48,646 bases of DNA from Pseudomonas botevensis (lineage in GTDB: Bacteria; Pseudomonadota; Gammaproteobacteria; Pseudomonadales; Pseudomonadaceae). Below the pieces are notes generated by a model, which was not told where the DNA came from, ran no database searches, and saw only the letters and a program-made list of their open reading frames with translations. Location: positions 1 through 48,646 of the forward strand of contig NZ_JAHTKI010000032.1 of the NCBI RefSeq assembly GCF_019145475.1, written 5' to 3'. How positions within the stretch are numbered: position 1 is the first letter of the stretch; every line of letters begins with the position of its first letter. Below, piece after piece: positions 40,326-48,589 of the stretch. Both the position numbers and the translations under genes were made by a program.

Positions 40326-41288
40326 TCAGCCGCCGGCTGGTGGCGTAGTGGTCAGGGTGATCATCACGCCGGCGGTGACTTTGTTGCTTTCGGCGTGCTT
40401 GACCCAGTTGGCGGCGGATCCGACCGCAGCCAACGTCGGGTTCGAACCACCGGTGGCGTCCTTCCAGCTGTAGCCCAACACGTCGATGTTCACGGTCCCT
40501 TCGGCGCGGTAACCGATACCGAGGTTTTCTTCGTCGTCGACCGTGTAGGAGCGGAAGCCCGGGGCCTGGGACTCGGTGATCACCACTGCATTCGGCAGCA
40601 GACCGAAAATCACATCGGCCGGCGCACTGTCGGTTACCAGCACCGGCTTGCCGAGAGTGCCAGGCAGGCCGCCATAGATGACGACGCCTGCTTCTTCGTA
40701 GATCTTGTTGGTGATCGCCTCGTCGACAATGTCGAAGTAGGCGCTGGAGTGCATGACCCACAGAGCAATACGGCCGAACTTGTCGCCGAACTTGCGCATG
40801 CCCCGGGTCAGGGTCTTCTTGCCGTCGGTCTCGATGTTGGCGGTGACCACCATGCCGGCGTTGGAGCCGATTGCAGCGCGCAGCGCAGCAGTGGCGTACT
40901 GGATGAAGCCTTCCAAAGTCGCATCAGCGACGTCGGCGCCGATGATCTGGGAGAATTCGTCAACCGGACGGCCACGACGCTTGAACGCCTCTTCGGTGGT
41001 CTGGTACGGGCCGTATTTCCACGGCGCTTTCACGCCAACGGCCTCACCGGCACCGATCTTCTTCGCGGTCACCTTGCCGGTGGAGTTGACGTCGCGATGC
41101 TCCAGCGAGCCGCCGATCTTGTAGAACGAGCGCTTGCGGAAGTCGCCTTCAATCAACTCGTTGTCCAGCACGATCGCGCCATTGGACGATGCGTTGAACA
41201 CATCCAGGTTATCCTGGACACGCTCCAGGTATGCGGTTTGCGCCTCATCGTTGTAGATGATCAGGTCGCTGTTCACAGTCGTTGCCAT
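40326..41288 (-). CDS. Major capsid protein
   Basis: This is a 320-residue protein with the HK97-like pattern of the gp13-type major capsid family. The N-terminal arm (IIYNDEAQTAYLERVQDNLD), a spine-helix region and a P-loop strand set (KYGPYQTTEEAFKRRGRPVD) are followed by GRIALWVMHSSAYFDIVDEA and an Ig-like C-terminus. It follows the scaffold gene by 12 bases, with GGGGA before the ATG, as expected for an abundant product. Confidence 0.85.
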   Translation of the reverse strand: MATTVNSDLIIYNDEAQTAYLERVQDNLDVFNASSNGAIVLDNELIEGDFRKRSFYKIGGSLEHRDVNSTGKVTAKKIGAGEAVGVKAPWKYGPYQTTEEAFKRRGRPVDEFSQIIGADVADATLEGFIQYATAALRAAIGSNAGMVVTANIETDGKKTLTRGMRKFGDKFGRIALWVMHSSAYFDIVDEAITNKIYEEAGVVIYGGLPGTLGKPVLVTDSAPADVIFGLLPNAVVITESQAPGFRSYTVDDEENLGIGYRAEGTVNIDVLGYSWKDATGGSNPTLAAVGSAANWVKHAESNKVTAGVMITLTTTPPAGG

Positions 41289-41300
41289 GGGTGAATCCCC

Positions 41301-42029
41301 TTACTTGGGCAATTGCAGGTATGCGGTTTGGCCGTGCTTGCGCTGGTAGTCGCGCTTCTGCTCGGCATTCATTTCGGAGCGCTTCAATGCAGCCTGGCCG
41401 CCACCCCCGCCCGGGGCATTTGTTCCTGTAGCCCTTGGCCACAGATGAGGTGCGCTTTCGCGCAAGGATTCCGCCCATTCGAGCGGGGTCAGAGGGGTCT
41501 TGCCGTCTTTACCGAGGATGACCTGGCCGGATTCATCAACGGCGACCGCTTCACCCTCTTCGTTCAAGGTGAACACGCCCTTGGCGCGCAGGATGATGTC
41601 GTCGGTTGCTTCCGGCAGTGCGCCGGCTTTGAGTGCCGCACCACGTACCGAATCGCCCAGAACTTTGCCCTGGAACTTGGTGGCGAATGCTTCGGCCTTC
41701 TCGGCGCGCGCTGTGACGGTCTTCAACTGCTTGTCATAGTCGCCACGCAGGCGCTCGGTGCGGCGGTTGAATACCTCGTCCACTTTGCCCTCTGTCAGCA
41801 GCTTGGTTTCTTCGTCTTGGCCGGCCCGGCTGAGCAAGCCTTTGACGGCGTCGATGTCGATGCCTTCGAATTGAGTTTCGAACTGCGACAGCTTGGTAGT
41901 GGTGTCCTTCAGCTTGCCCAGAAGTTCGGAGTTTTTGGTTTTCAGACCAGAAACGGAGGCCTCAACGGCAGTCGCGATAGCGGCCTTGATTGCCGGATTC
42001 TCCAGGTCGATTTCGTTTTCTTCTGCCAC
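41301..42029 (-). CDS. Capsid scaffold protein
   Basis: The start is GTG 42029 (AAGGGG 9 bases upstream); earlier frames run into the terminator. The product is 242 residues. It has an acidic N-terminus, a long coiled coil (about 25-120, SELLGKLKDTTTKLSQFETQ) and a C-terminal tail with a Gly-run and QKRDYQRKHGQTAYLQL. Scaffolds of this type bind the capsid protein through the C-terminus. No protease domain is seen. Confidence 0.8.
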   Translation of the reverse strand: MAEENEIDLENPAIKAAIATAVEASVSGLKTKNSELLGKLKDTTTKLSQFETQFEGIDIDAVKGLLSRAGQDEETKLLTEGKVDEVFNRRTERLRGDYDKQLKTVTARAEKAEAFATKFQGKVLGDSVRGAALKAGALPEATDDIILRAKGVFTLNEEGEAVAVDESGQVILGKDGKTPLTPLEWAESLRESAPHLWPRATGTNAPGGGGGQAALKRSEMNAEQKRDYQRKHGQTAYLQLPK

Positions 42030-42072
42030 GTTGATGCACCCCTTGGGTATGTGTTGCCCGCTTTGCAGGCAT

Positions 42073-42098
42073 AAAAAAACCCCAGCAAGCACCGGGGT
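42073..42098 (-). terminator. Intrinsic terminator after the inserted membrane protein gene
   Basis: Read leftward, ACCCCGGTGCTTGCTGGGGT is followed by seven T residues. It lies 24 bases after the membrane-protein gene and about 45 before the scaffold start, and would shield the scaffold gene from the inserted gene or reduce late transcription unless antiterminated. Confidence 0.88.
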
Positions 42099-42121
42099 TC
42101 ATTGAATTCGTGAATTTGTAG

Positions 42122-42733
42122 TTAGTTATTGCTTAATTTATCTCGAAGCTTTTTCAGCTCTAGCAACGTATCTGATACGTCCACTTCCCAGTGACCGAGC
42201 GTGGAGAAGACTCTAGCTCGGGCGTTGGATAGGTTTCCGTTGTGCTGACTATTGAAGTGCTCGAGTACGTCACTCACATCACGGAACGAAAGCCGTATTT
42301 CTTCGTGCTCACCATAGTTAAGGGTGAATGGAAATCCCTTCCCTGTAGGGCCCGCCATATGCGCCGTCCATCCGCCCTCCTTACCTTTTGCACCGATTTG
42401 CGCTCCGCTCACCCTCACTGGCCTGTTACCTGATGAAATCAACTCCACGACGAGATCTTTACCTCCAAAAATCATAGAGGCATCGCTGACCGGCTTTACT
42501 GCGCACTTCAGATTCAGCTTTTCCGCGTTATCTTTTCGCTGGGTGTCCGCCAGCCATATAGCGACTACGACCGCTAACAGTGCTCCCACTCCAGAGACCC
42601 AATCGCCGACGCTTCCCCAATTCGGCACAAACCGGACTGTCGCATCTGGATTTAGATTTATTCCTGCTGTCAAACCGAATAGGCCACCGAGGACGAATGC
42701 AATGATCACTCCCAAAACTGTTAAATATTTCAT
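42122..42733 (-). CDS. Inserted two-helix membrane protein (moron candidate)
   Basis: This is a 203-residue protein with two N-terminal membrane helices (about 3-24 and 45-63, GALLAVVVAIWLA). They are joined by a short loop with SVGDWVSG. A soluble domain of about 135 residues follows, with ELISSGNRPVRVSGAQIG and the helix VSDTLLELKKLRDKL. The soluble part should be cytoplasmic. The gene is more AT-rich than the flanking head genes and carries its own terminator. Two-helix proteins of this design occur in accessory regions. Superinfection exclusion or defence is a hypothesis only. Confidence 0.7.
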   Translation of the reverse strand: MKYLTVLGVIIAFVLGGLFGLTAGINLNPDATVRFVPNWGSVGDWVSGVGALLAVVVAIWLADTQRKDNAEKLNLKCAVKPVSDASMIFGGKDLVVELISSGNRPVRVSGAQIGAKGKEGGWTAHMAGPTGKGFPFTLNYGEHEEIRLSFRDVSDVLEHFNSQHNGNLSNARARVFSTLGHWEVDVSDTLLELKKLRDKLSNN

Positions 42734-42757
42734 GCCACCTCCTTTTGAATGAAGGCG

Positions 42758-43846
42758 TTATAACAATCCTGCTCGCTCGAAGGCTAGCGGCTCCAACCCC
42801 TTCATCTGCAATAGGGTCAACGGCGCGAAATTGCGATCGAGTTGTAGCTCTGTGAAGCGCTCAACACTCAATCCACCCTCACGAAACAACTTGGCCCGCA
42901 CAGGGCCGATTGCCACGTCTTGGAAAGACGTAGGCTGCTGCTGAAGCCAGTGGTAATAATCGAGGCTGGCACTCACCTGCCCCGCACCATTGGCGCCCAC
43001 CGACGCTCGGGTAGCGCCCTTGGCGAAGATCTCGCTGATCTTGGTCAGCAGCACGAACGTTGTACGGCAATTGGGGTGAAAAGGCGGACGCGGCCCTGAA
43101 TCGACCGGAAACCTTCGCTTATCCATCGACCGACATTGCTGGCTGGTCTTACTGTCCAGCGTGGCAACCATCTCAACCTCGGACACGATGTCAGTGTTGG
43201 CCTTGGCCACCTCCATGCGCGCCTGTGACGACACATGCTGAATAGCCGTGTGCACGACCGTGCTGGCATTGCGGTTGGTGGTGGCGAGAACGCCGTCCTT
43301 GTATCCGGCAGCCTTGGTGCCACGAATGTTGCGGATAATCTGGAAGTTCGTTTGGCCTTCGAAGAAGCCCTGTCGGATCGTGCCGGTCACTCGATCGCGC
43401 TCAGCACTGGTCCATCCCTTGATGAACGATTTCAGCAGCTTGCCGCCGCCGGTGCCGCGTACGCTGAGAGGATTGGTCAGCACTGCGGTACGGATAGCCG
43501 CTGCCGTTGGCGCTACCACATCCAGCGAAACACCGACCGGCGCAGAGCGAGCCAGGCTCGACGCCTCGAACTCAGCCTCGTAGTTAGCGATATCAATCAG
43601 GTCGAGGTTCAGCAGCGCGCTATATCGGTCGAAGATGCCCAGCAGCAGACTGTCGACCTCCTTCAGCAGCGCCTCCAGTCGCTTCACGTTGTACTCAGTC
43701 AGATCCGACTGTGTGAGCCGATCACGGATCGAGCGGTCGATCTCCTTCAAGAAGGGGGCGAACTTGCCAACCTCCCCGGCCTTGAGCTTTTCGAGAAAGA
43801 CCGCGTGCCGGATTGTGGCATCAAGTACCGCTTGATTGACCGCCAT
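42758..43846 (-). CDS. Phage head morphogenesis protein (Mu gpF-like)
   Basis: This is a 362-residue protein. The C-terminal half has the Phage_Mu_F pattern: helix (AERDRVTGTIRQGFFEGQTN), then a metal-binding-like region with SQQCRSMDKRRF and HPNCRTTFVLLT (residues about 230-275). It is usually a minor capsid or ejected protein. It overlaps the portal gene by 26 bases, with GAGGAT upstream of the ATG. The C-terminal segment ends KGLEPLAFERAGLL. Confidence 0.88.
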   Translation of the reverse strand: MAVNQAVLDATIRHAVFLEKLKAGEVGKFAPFLKEIDRSIRDRLTQSDLTEYNVKRLEALLKEVDSLLLGIFDRYSALLNLDLIDIANYEAEFEASSLARSAPVGVSLDVVAPTAAAIRTAVLTNPLSVRGTGGGKLLKSFIKGWTSAERDRVTGTIRQGFFEGQTNFQIIRNIRGTKAAGYKDGVLATTNRNASTVVHTAIQHVSSQARMEVAKANTDIVSEVEMVATLDSKTSQQCRSMDKRRFPVDSGPRPPFHPNCRTTFVLLTKISEIFAKGATRASVGANGAGQVSASLDYYHWLQQQPTSFQDVAIGPVRAKLFREGGLSVERFTELQLDRNFAPLTLLQMKGLEPLAFERAGLL

Positions 43847-45239
43847 TTAGTGGATCCTCATCGTCCAGGCCCAGGCCGTCGCCCTGTTCTGCCAGCTCGC
43901 CATCGATCTGCTTGTCAGTGCGCTCCGGCGCGATCAGACCCAGTTTGCGCAGGTACGCCCGCAGATCTGCCTTGGCGAAGCCGCCGTTCTGCCAAAGGCC
44001 GACCAGTGCAGTGATCATTTGCGGATCAGCCGTCAGCTCCACAAACTCCTGATTGATTTGATAGGCGACCTTCGCGTCGTCGACACCCATGTAGTTGCAG
44101 CACCACATGATCGCGCGGGTGTACGCCTCGCTGACGTTGGCCACGCAGCCTGCGAGCACCGACGTCGATGCAGACTGATCACCACGAGCTTCGGTCGCCG
44201 TCTTGGACGAGAGAGAAGCCACAACCATCCGGGCGCCCAGCTCGATCATCATCTGGTTCTTGTCTGCCATGGCCTCCTTCACCAGCGTGTTCGGCAGAGG
44301 CTGGGCGTAACCGAACTGACCACCGGCAGGCAGCATCATCGGTGCGCGGGAACCGACGTAAACGCCGTTCTTCTCCATCCAGTCGCGCCACTGCTCATCC
44401 AGGCCGGAAATCCATGGCTGGGCCTGGCCGCACCAAAAGACACTGTCTTCATAGTCGGCACTGTTTCGGTAGTGGCCCAGGTTGATCATGGCGATGTCGT
44501 AGAGCGGCGACTCATCGATGCTCGGATCGTTGTTCTGCGCACCGACGAAGGTGAACGGGATTTCCTTCAAGCGCCCGGCGGTACCGATGGGCTTGAACTC
44601 TTCAACCACCGCCAGCGGCCCACCACCTTTCGGCCCGGACCGGCGCCAAACTCGACAAACAAAGCCGTCAGCCTCAAGTGCCAGCTCCCGGTACTGCTCA
44701 ACCACTTTGAAACCGAAGCCGTCTTCGATCTCCGGCGATTCGCGCAGGACCACCAGAGTCAGCACGCTGTGACCGTTCACCATGCCCGTACGCCAGTTGA
44801 TGATGTCTTCGGCGCAGTAGGACAGGATCACGGAATGGCCACCGGTTCCGTCGTCTTGGTGATAGTCGACGTACAGACCATGCCGCCCGGCCTCAAGCAC
44901 CTTTTCCAGCGTGCCTTGCGAGTGCTGGTAGACACTCACGCCGGATCCGTTGGCGTTGTCTTGCAGGTACTCCAGCTTCTTTCCAACAGCCAGCGTCGGG
45001 TCCTTGTGGAAGGCCAGGCCGAGCAGTCCGTTTCGGGTGTGACCGGTGGCGTTCTTGAACACCGCTCGCTCACGGTAAGCCTTGTTGCGATCCTTATTTT
45101 CAGGCGAAGCATCATGAGCGTTGATGTAAGGCAGTCGGTCGACAACTCGGTGCTGGCCGGCGCATACGTCGCGAACGGTCGACCAGCGCTCCAGCGCTTC
45201 GATGTAATCCGCCCGCTTGAAGGAGACGTCGTTGCTCAT
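43821..45239 (-). CDS. Portal protein (DUF4055 family)
   Basis: This is a 472-residue protein with the DUF4055 portal pattern: YIEALERWSTVRDVCAGQHR, then NATGHTRNGLLGLAFHKDPT and LIAPERTDKQIDGELAEQGD near the end. The portal forms the dodecameric DNA gate at one capsid vertex. It overlaps terminase upstream by ATGA and the head morphogenesis gene downstream, as usual for a packaging block. Confidence 0.9.
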   Translation of the reverse strand: MSNDVSFKRADYIEALERWSTVRDVCAGQHRVVDRLPYINAHDASPENKDRNKAYRERAVFKNATGHTRNGLLGLAFHKDPTLAVGKKLEYLQDNANGSGVSVYQHSQGTLEKVLEAGRHGLYVDYHQDDGTGGHSVILSYCAEDIINWRTGMVNGHSVLTLVVLRESPEIEDGFGFKVVEQYRELALEADGFVCRVWRRSGPKGGGPLAVVEEFKPIGTAGRLKEIPFTFVGAQNNDPSIDESPLYDIAMINLGHYRNSADYEDSVFWCGQAQPWISGLDEQWRDWMEKNGVYVGSRAPMMLPAGGQFGYAQPLPNTLVKEAMADKNQMMIELGARMVVASLSSKTATEARGDQSASTSVLAGCVANVSEAYTRAIMWCCNYMGVDDAKVAYQINQEFVELTADPQMITALVGLWQNGGFAKADLRAYLRKLGLIAPERTDKQIDGELAEQGDGLGLDDEDPLNGGQSSGT

Positions 45240-46537
45240 CGGGCGTATCCCATTTTGATGGCGGTGACCGGTTTGATGATCGGGTACTCGCGGTGAATGA
45301 AGTAACCGCCGCCGTCGTTGGCGTGGTCGTTGCCTTGGCTCTTGTCCGGCTCGCCGTTGGGCGCCCAGATCTGTTGCTCCAGGCCGTCGGCGTATGTCGG
45401 GCAGGTGAACGGGTTGACCAGGTAACGACGCTCGCCCTGCGCATTGCAGAACATGGCGTTCATGGCGTTGATCCGATCTTTCACTGGCGGGTTGGCCGCC
45501 GGCGCGATGACCGTAAAGCCTGCCTGCTTGAGCATGGCGATATCGGTGACACTGGCATTGACCGATTTTCGCGAATCACCCGAGGCGTCCGGGTAGATCC
45601 GAATCTCACAGGTCTTCTCGAAGTCGTTGCCGTTGTGCCGCCAATATCGTTCCTTGATGCGTTTGATCATGTCCGGCGTGTCATAGCCATCCATCAGCTC
45701 ATCCACGGCGCGCGGCAGACCCTGATCACGTTTGACGTGGGTGATCGCCGCCATCTTGCCGACGTTGAAGTCCATGCCGATGAACAGCGGCTCGCCCGGC
45801 TGCACACTGTCGAAGCACTGGTTCAGCTTGCGGTCGTAAGCGTGGTAGATCGATCCAGACGTCAGGTTGACGAACTGGCCGTTCAGGTAAGCGCGGATCA
45901 GTTGCTCGGGATACGACTCCATCAGCGATGGGATGTAGTCATCCGGCAAGTTCAGCTCGTTATCGAACGTGCTGGCTTGCACCAGACCGTACATGTCCTT
46001 GAGCGCCGGCTTTTCGCGGAGCTGCTTCACGAACTGCTGGAAGACGAACTTGAACCCTTCCGGGGTCGTCGTCACATCCACGCCGTTCTTCAGCCCAGGC
46101 ACGTTGTAGCGCATCCGGGCGATGATCTTGCGCCAGGCGTGCTGAGCCTTCAGCGACGGGAGAACGTCGAGCTCATCCACCAGCGCGTGGCCGATCTTGA
46201 AACCGACAATGGTCTGCGGCTTCTCCATCGAGCGACAGATCGTCGTGCTGCGGTACTGCCGGCCGCTGTAGAAATCGACCTCTTTGTCACTCTCCTTCGT
46301 CTTGACCTTCAGCCCCCAGTCGTAGGCCACTTCCTCGATCGTCGGGAAGAAGATGTCGCGGATCTGCGGGTAGGTCGGTGCGAAGTAGCCGGAGTTGATG
46401 CCCGGCCATTCCCATACGTGCTTACACAGCGCCGCGCATCCAACCCACGTCTTGCCCGAGCCGAAGCCAGCAACGAAACCACGGAATTTATGCGGAAGCT
46501 GGAGGAAATCAGCCTGCGGAACATTCAGGCTCGGCAT
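45236..46537 (-). CDS. Terminase large subunit
   Basis: The start is ATG 46537 (GAGGA 7 bases upstream); 433 residues. The Walker A motif is GFGSGKT (about residue 25), with the ATPase centre GHALVDELDVLPSLKAQHAW as Walker B. The C-terminal nuclease half has FIGMDFNVGKMAAITHVKRD and IYPDASGDSRKSVN, with acidic metal ligands. It packages DNA through the portal. Its 5' end overlaps the small subunit gene by 29 bases. Confidence 0.93.
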   Translation of the reverse strand: MPSLNVPQADFLQLPHKFRGFVAGFGSGKTWVGCAALCKHVWEWPGINSGYFAPTYPQIRDIFFPTIEEVAYDWGLKVKTKESDKEVDFYSGRQYRSTTICRSMEKPQTIVGFKIGHALVDELDVLPSLKAQHAWRKIIARMRYNVPGLKNGVDVTTTPEGFKFVFQQFVKQLREKPALKDMYGLVQASTFDNELNLPDDYIPSLMESYPEQLIRAYLNGQFVNLTSGSIYHAYDRKLNQCFDSVQPGEPLFIGMDFNVGKMAAITHVKRDQGLPRAVDELMDGYDTPDMIKRIKERYWRHNGNDFEKTCEIRIYPDASGDSRKSVNASVTDIAMLKQAGFTVIAPAANPPVKDRINAMNAMFCNAQGERRYLVNPFTCPTYADGLEQQIWAPNGEPDKSQGNDHANDGGGYFIHREYPIIKPVTAIKMGYAR

Positions 46538-46985
46538 CCGGTTTCCTCGCATTGATCACTTGAACCGTCACAGCGGTCGGCACTGAGGGTTCACTCTCGT
46601 CGTCGGACTTTTTCTGCCGGTTCACGTAGACGTCGCCGACTTCCTTCGCGGCCTGCTCCAGAATCTGCATAGCCAGACCAATATTCTTCATCGACTCGGC
46701 CCTCTCGACGAACCGGTTCATGGCGCGGAGGCGGTAGGCACGGTTTGCAATCGGGATCTCGGCGGTTTCTTCGCGGAAACGCTGGCGGGTATCGTGAAAC
46801 AGGGTCTGCCATTTGACGGCCAGGTTCGCCCCGGCACGCTTCGTTGGGTCGTGCTGCTCTACCTGCTGGCGGCTCACATCAACGCCGAACTCTTGCTTTA
46901 CCGCTTGTGAGACTTGCGTCGGGGTGTCAAAGCACGCCAAAGCCTGAACGATGAAGGCTTTGACATCGTTTTTCAGGGCTGCCAT
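46509..46985 (-). CDS. Terminase small subunit (DUF2280)
   Basis: This is a 158-residue protein with a helix-turn-helix start (TPTQVSQAVKQEFGVDVSRQ) and a helical oligomerisation part (AIPIANRAYRLRAMNRF-like, about 75-130). It belongs to the DUF2280 small-terminase family, which recognises the packaging site. It lies directly upstream of the large subunit. Confidence 0.85.
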   Translation of the reverse strand: MAALKNDVKAFIVQALACFDTPTQVSQAVKQEFGVDVSRQQVEQHDPTKRAGANLAVKWQTLFHDTRQRFREETAEIPIANRAYRLRAMNRFVERAESMKNIGLAMQILEQAAKEVGDVYVNRQKKSDDESEPSVPTAVTVQVINARKPDAEPECSAG

Positions 46986-47016
46986 AGATTGGATTCCGTC
47001 TCATGCCTGTCTCACA

Positions 47017-47640
47017 TCAGGCCGACTTGAGCAGACAGGTTCCGCAGGCCCTCGCAATGTTCATTTGCCCTACCTCGGCAGGATTGTTTGCAGCATCCAC
47101 CAGCTCTTGTACCGCAGGGCTTGCACCGTAGCGGCGGACAACACCGACGAACTCTTCGACGTCGTGTCCGCGCATTTCAAGCTTGGGCAGTCCTTCCTGG
47201 GTGAAAGCTGGTTGACCGTACTTATCGGTAGCCTGGGCTATGTGATACAGCTCGTGCTCAACCAGGGCGCAGAAGTCAGCGTCGGAGCACTGGGCGCAGT
47301 AGTCGGCTGCCAGTGTGATGATGTAGGCCGGCACATCGCCGAACCAATCTCGCATCTGTTGCTCCATCCGGGCTTTCTGCCAACCGCCGGCACGGAACGC
47401 TACCTGCTCGGCCTGGCCAACCACCGTGCGCCCCTTCTTCGTAAAGGCAGCAGACGCCCACATCACACGAATGTCCGCATCAATTAGATGGGCGTGTTCT
47501 TCGTTGTGGATACTGCCGGTGTCGGCGAGGATCTCGGCTTGGAGCCAGTCCCACACTTCGGGAGCTGGGATAACGCTAGACGGGGAGCTGTCGCTGTCAC
47601 TCAACAGGCCAAGGCTCTTTGGTGGCATTGGCCTTTTCAT
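47017..47640 (-). CDS. Putative phage metallopeptidase
   Basis: This is a 207-residue protein (ATG 47640; ATG 47628 also possible). The zinc motif HELYH (HExxH type) sits in VEHELYHIAQATDKYG near residue 120, followed by a more distal candidate ligand in MRGHDVEEFVGVVRRYG. This matches the phage metallopeptidase family often encoded next to the terminase. Its substrate is unknown; it may process host or virion proteins. Confidence 0.75.
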   Translation of the reverse strand: MKRPMPPKSLGLLSDSDSSPSSVIPAPEVWDWLQAEILADTGSIHNEEHAHLIDADIRVMWASAAFTKKGRTVVGQAEQVAFRAGGWQKARMEQQMRDWFGDVPAYIITLAADYCAQCSDADFCALVEHELYHIAQATDKYGQPAFTQEGLPKLEMRGHDVEEFVGVVRRYGASPAVQELVDAANNPAEVGQMNIARACGTCLLKSA

Positions 47641-47691
47641 GGTGATTACCTATCAGGGGAGGGTCTGGTCCTTGAGGAGTAAACGTTGTCA

Positions 47692-48039
47692 TCAGACGAA
47701 ATTGACGGTCGTCAGTTGAATACCGGATTCACCCAGTAGGTCCACGACCTCTTGGCCGGTCAGCATTTCACACGATACTTCAACGTTGATTGACATTATT
47801 TCGTCGTCAATTTTGTTCTTCAGTACGGTTAATCCGTAGGTCAGTGCCTCGTCCTTCGAGGTGAAGGTTTCAATCTGACCGGGTACAAACCAACCGTCCC
47901 GAATGAATTGGACAGTGGTTCGCTCGGACCAGATGGGACGAGACAAATAGATGGACGTGTTGTGCGATGCCGTCTTGAAACGGATGGATTGTGTTGTGAT
48001 GTTCACTTTCATACCTTTTTGTTTAGCCAGGATTGGCAT
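47692..48039 (-). CDS. Small hypothetical phage protein
   Basis: This is a 115-residue protein from ATG 48039; ATG 48012 (MKVNITTQ) is an alternative, and neither has a strong SD at good distance. It is soluble and mostly beta (TTVQFIRDGWFVPGQIETFT) with a C-terminal helix. AT-rich DNA upstream (48040-48200) may hold its own promoter. No family is recognised. Confidence 0.5.
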   Translation of the reverse strand: MPILAKQKGMKVNITTQSIRFKTASHNTSIYLSRPIWSERTTVQFIRDGWFVPGQIETFTSKDEALTYGLTVLKNKIDDEIMSINVEVSCEMLTGQEVVDLLGESGIQLTTVNFV

Positions 48040-48107
48040 AGGTATTTAGTGGGCGACTACAACCAAAATCGCAAAAAACGGCCATTTCATTGAAAAATTA
48101 ACGAGTT

Positions 48108-48120
48108 ATTTGTAACAAAT
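48108..48120. promoter_or_regulatory. AT-rich palindrome, candidate operator
   Basis: ATTTGTAACAAAT is an almost perfect dyad in the AT-rich gap between the holin and the 47692 gene. It could be a regulator site or part of a promoter; there is no further support. Confidence 0.3.
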
Positions 48121-48164
48121 TAATTCACGGCGTTTTTTCGATATCTGTCCAGTTATCACGTATC

Positions 48165-48198
48165 GCGACACGATTTGATGACTCGCGAAACGTGTCGC
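48165..48198. repeat. 8-bp inverted repeat downstream of the holin
   Basis: GCGACACG (48165-48172) and CGTGTCGC (48191-48198) pair perfectly across 18 bases, ending 3 bases from the holin stop. There is no T-run, so it is either an RNA stem at the 3' end of the holin message or a protein site. Confidence 0.45.
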
Positions 48199-48201
48199 AA
48201 C

Positions 48202-48534
48202 TTACTCGGCTTTGCGAGTCGGCAATTTGAAGTCGGTCACCCGATCCGCGATGTTGCGGATCTTCTCCACGCCCAGGAAGCCAACCCAGCCGCCGGCGAA
48301 GGTGGCCATGCTCTGTGGTAGGCCGAAGAAGTCCAGGCCGCTGATGATGGTCAGGGTCAGCCCGCCGCAGATCGCGCCTTCCACCAACATCTGGCGACGG
48401 GTGCCGCCTCCGTAGGTGATCCGCAATACAGCCATGGCGCAGGACAGCGCAGCCGCATAGAGGATCGGCGAATGCTGGCTCAACCACGCAAGCGCTATCG
48501 CCCATGTGTCTGGTTTGTCTGGCATGTTTGGCAT
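48202..48534 (-). CDS. Holin (LydA-type)
   Basis: The start is ATG 48534, 7-8 bases after GGGGAGGA; 110 residues. It has three hydrophobic segments (about 25-42, 55-70 and 75-92; YAAALSCAMAVLRI, LTLTIISGLDFFGL and MATFAGGWVGFLGV) and a basic C-terminal tail (KLPTRKAE). This is the layout of LydA-family phage holins. It makes membrane holes that release the endolysin. It is unusually far (26 kb) from the endolysin and Rz genes, as in some Pseudomonas lambda-like phages. Confidence 0.8.
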   Translation of the reverse strand: MPNMPDKPDTWAIALAWLSQHSPILYAAALSCAMAVLRITYGGGTRRQMLVEGAICGGLTLTIISGLDFFGLPQSMATFAGGWVGFLGVEKIRNIADRVTDFKLPTRKAE

Positions 48535-48565
48535 CTCGGTTCCTCCCCGTAAGGGAGTAAGGAAT

Positions 48566-48589
48566 AAAAAAGCCCGCTCGGTGGCGGGT
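48566..48589 (-). terminator. Intrinsic terminator before the holin
   Basis: Read leftward, ACCCGCCACCGAGCGGGC is followed by six T residues. It is 32 bases before the holin ATG and immediately upstream of its SD. Confidence 0.8.
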
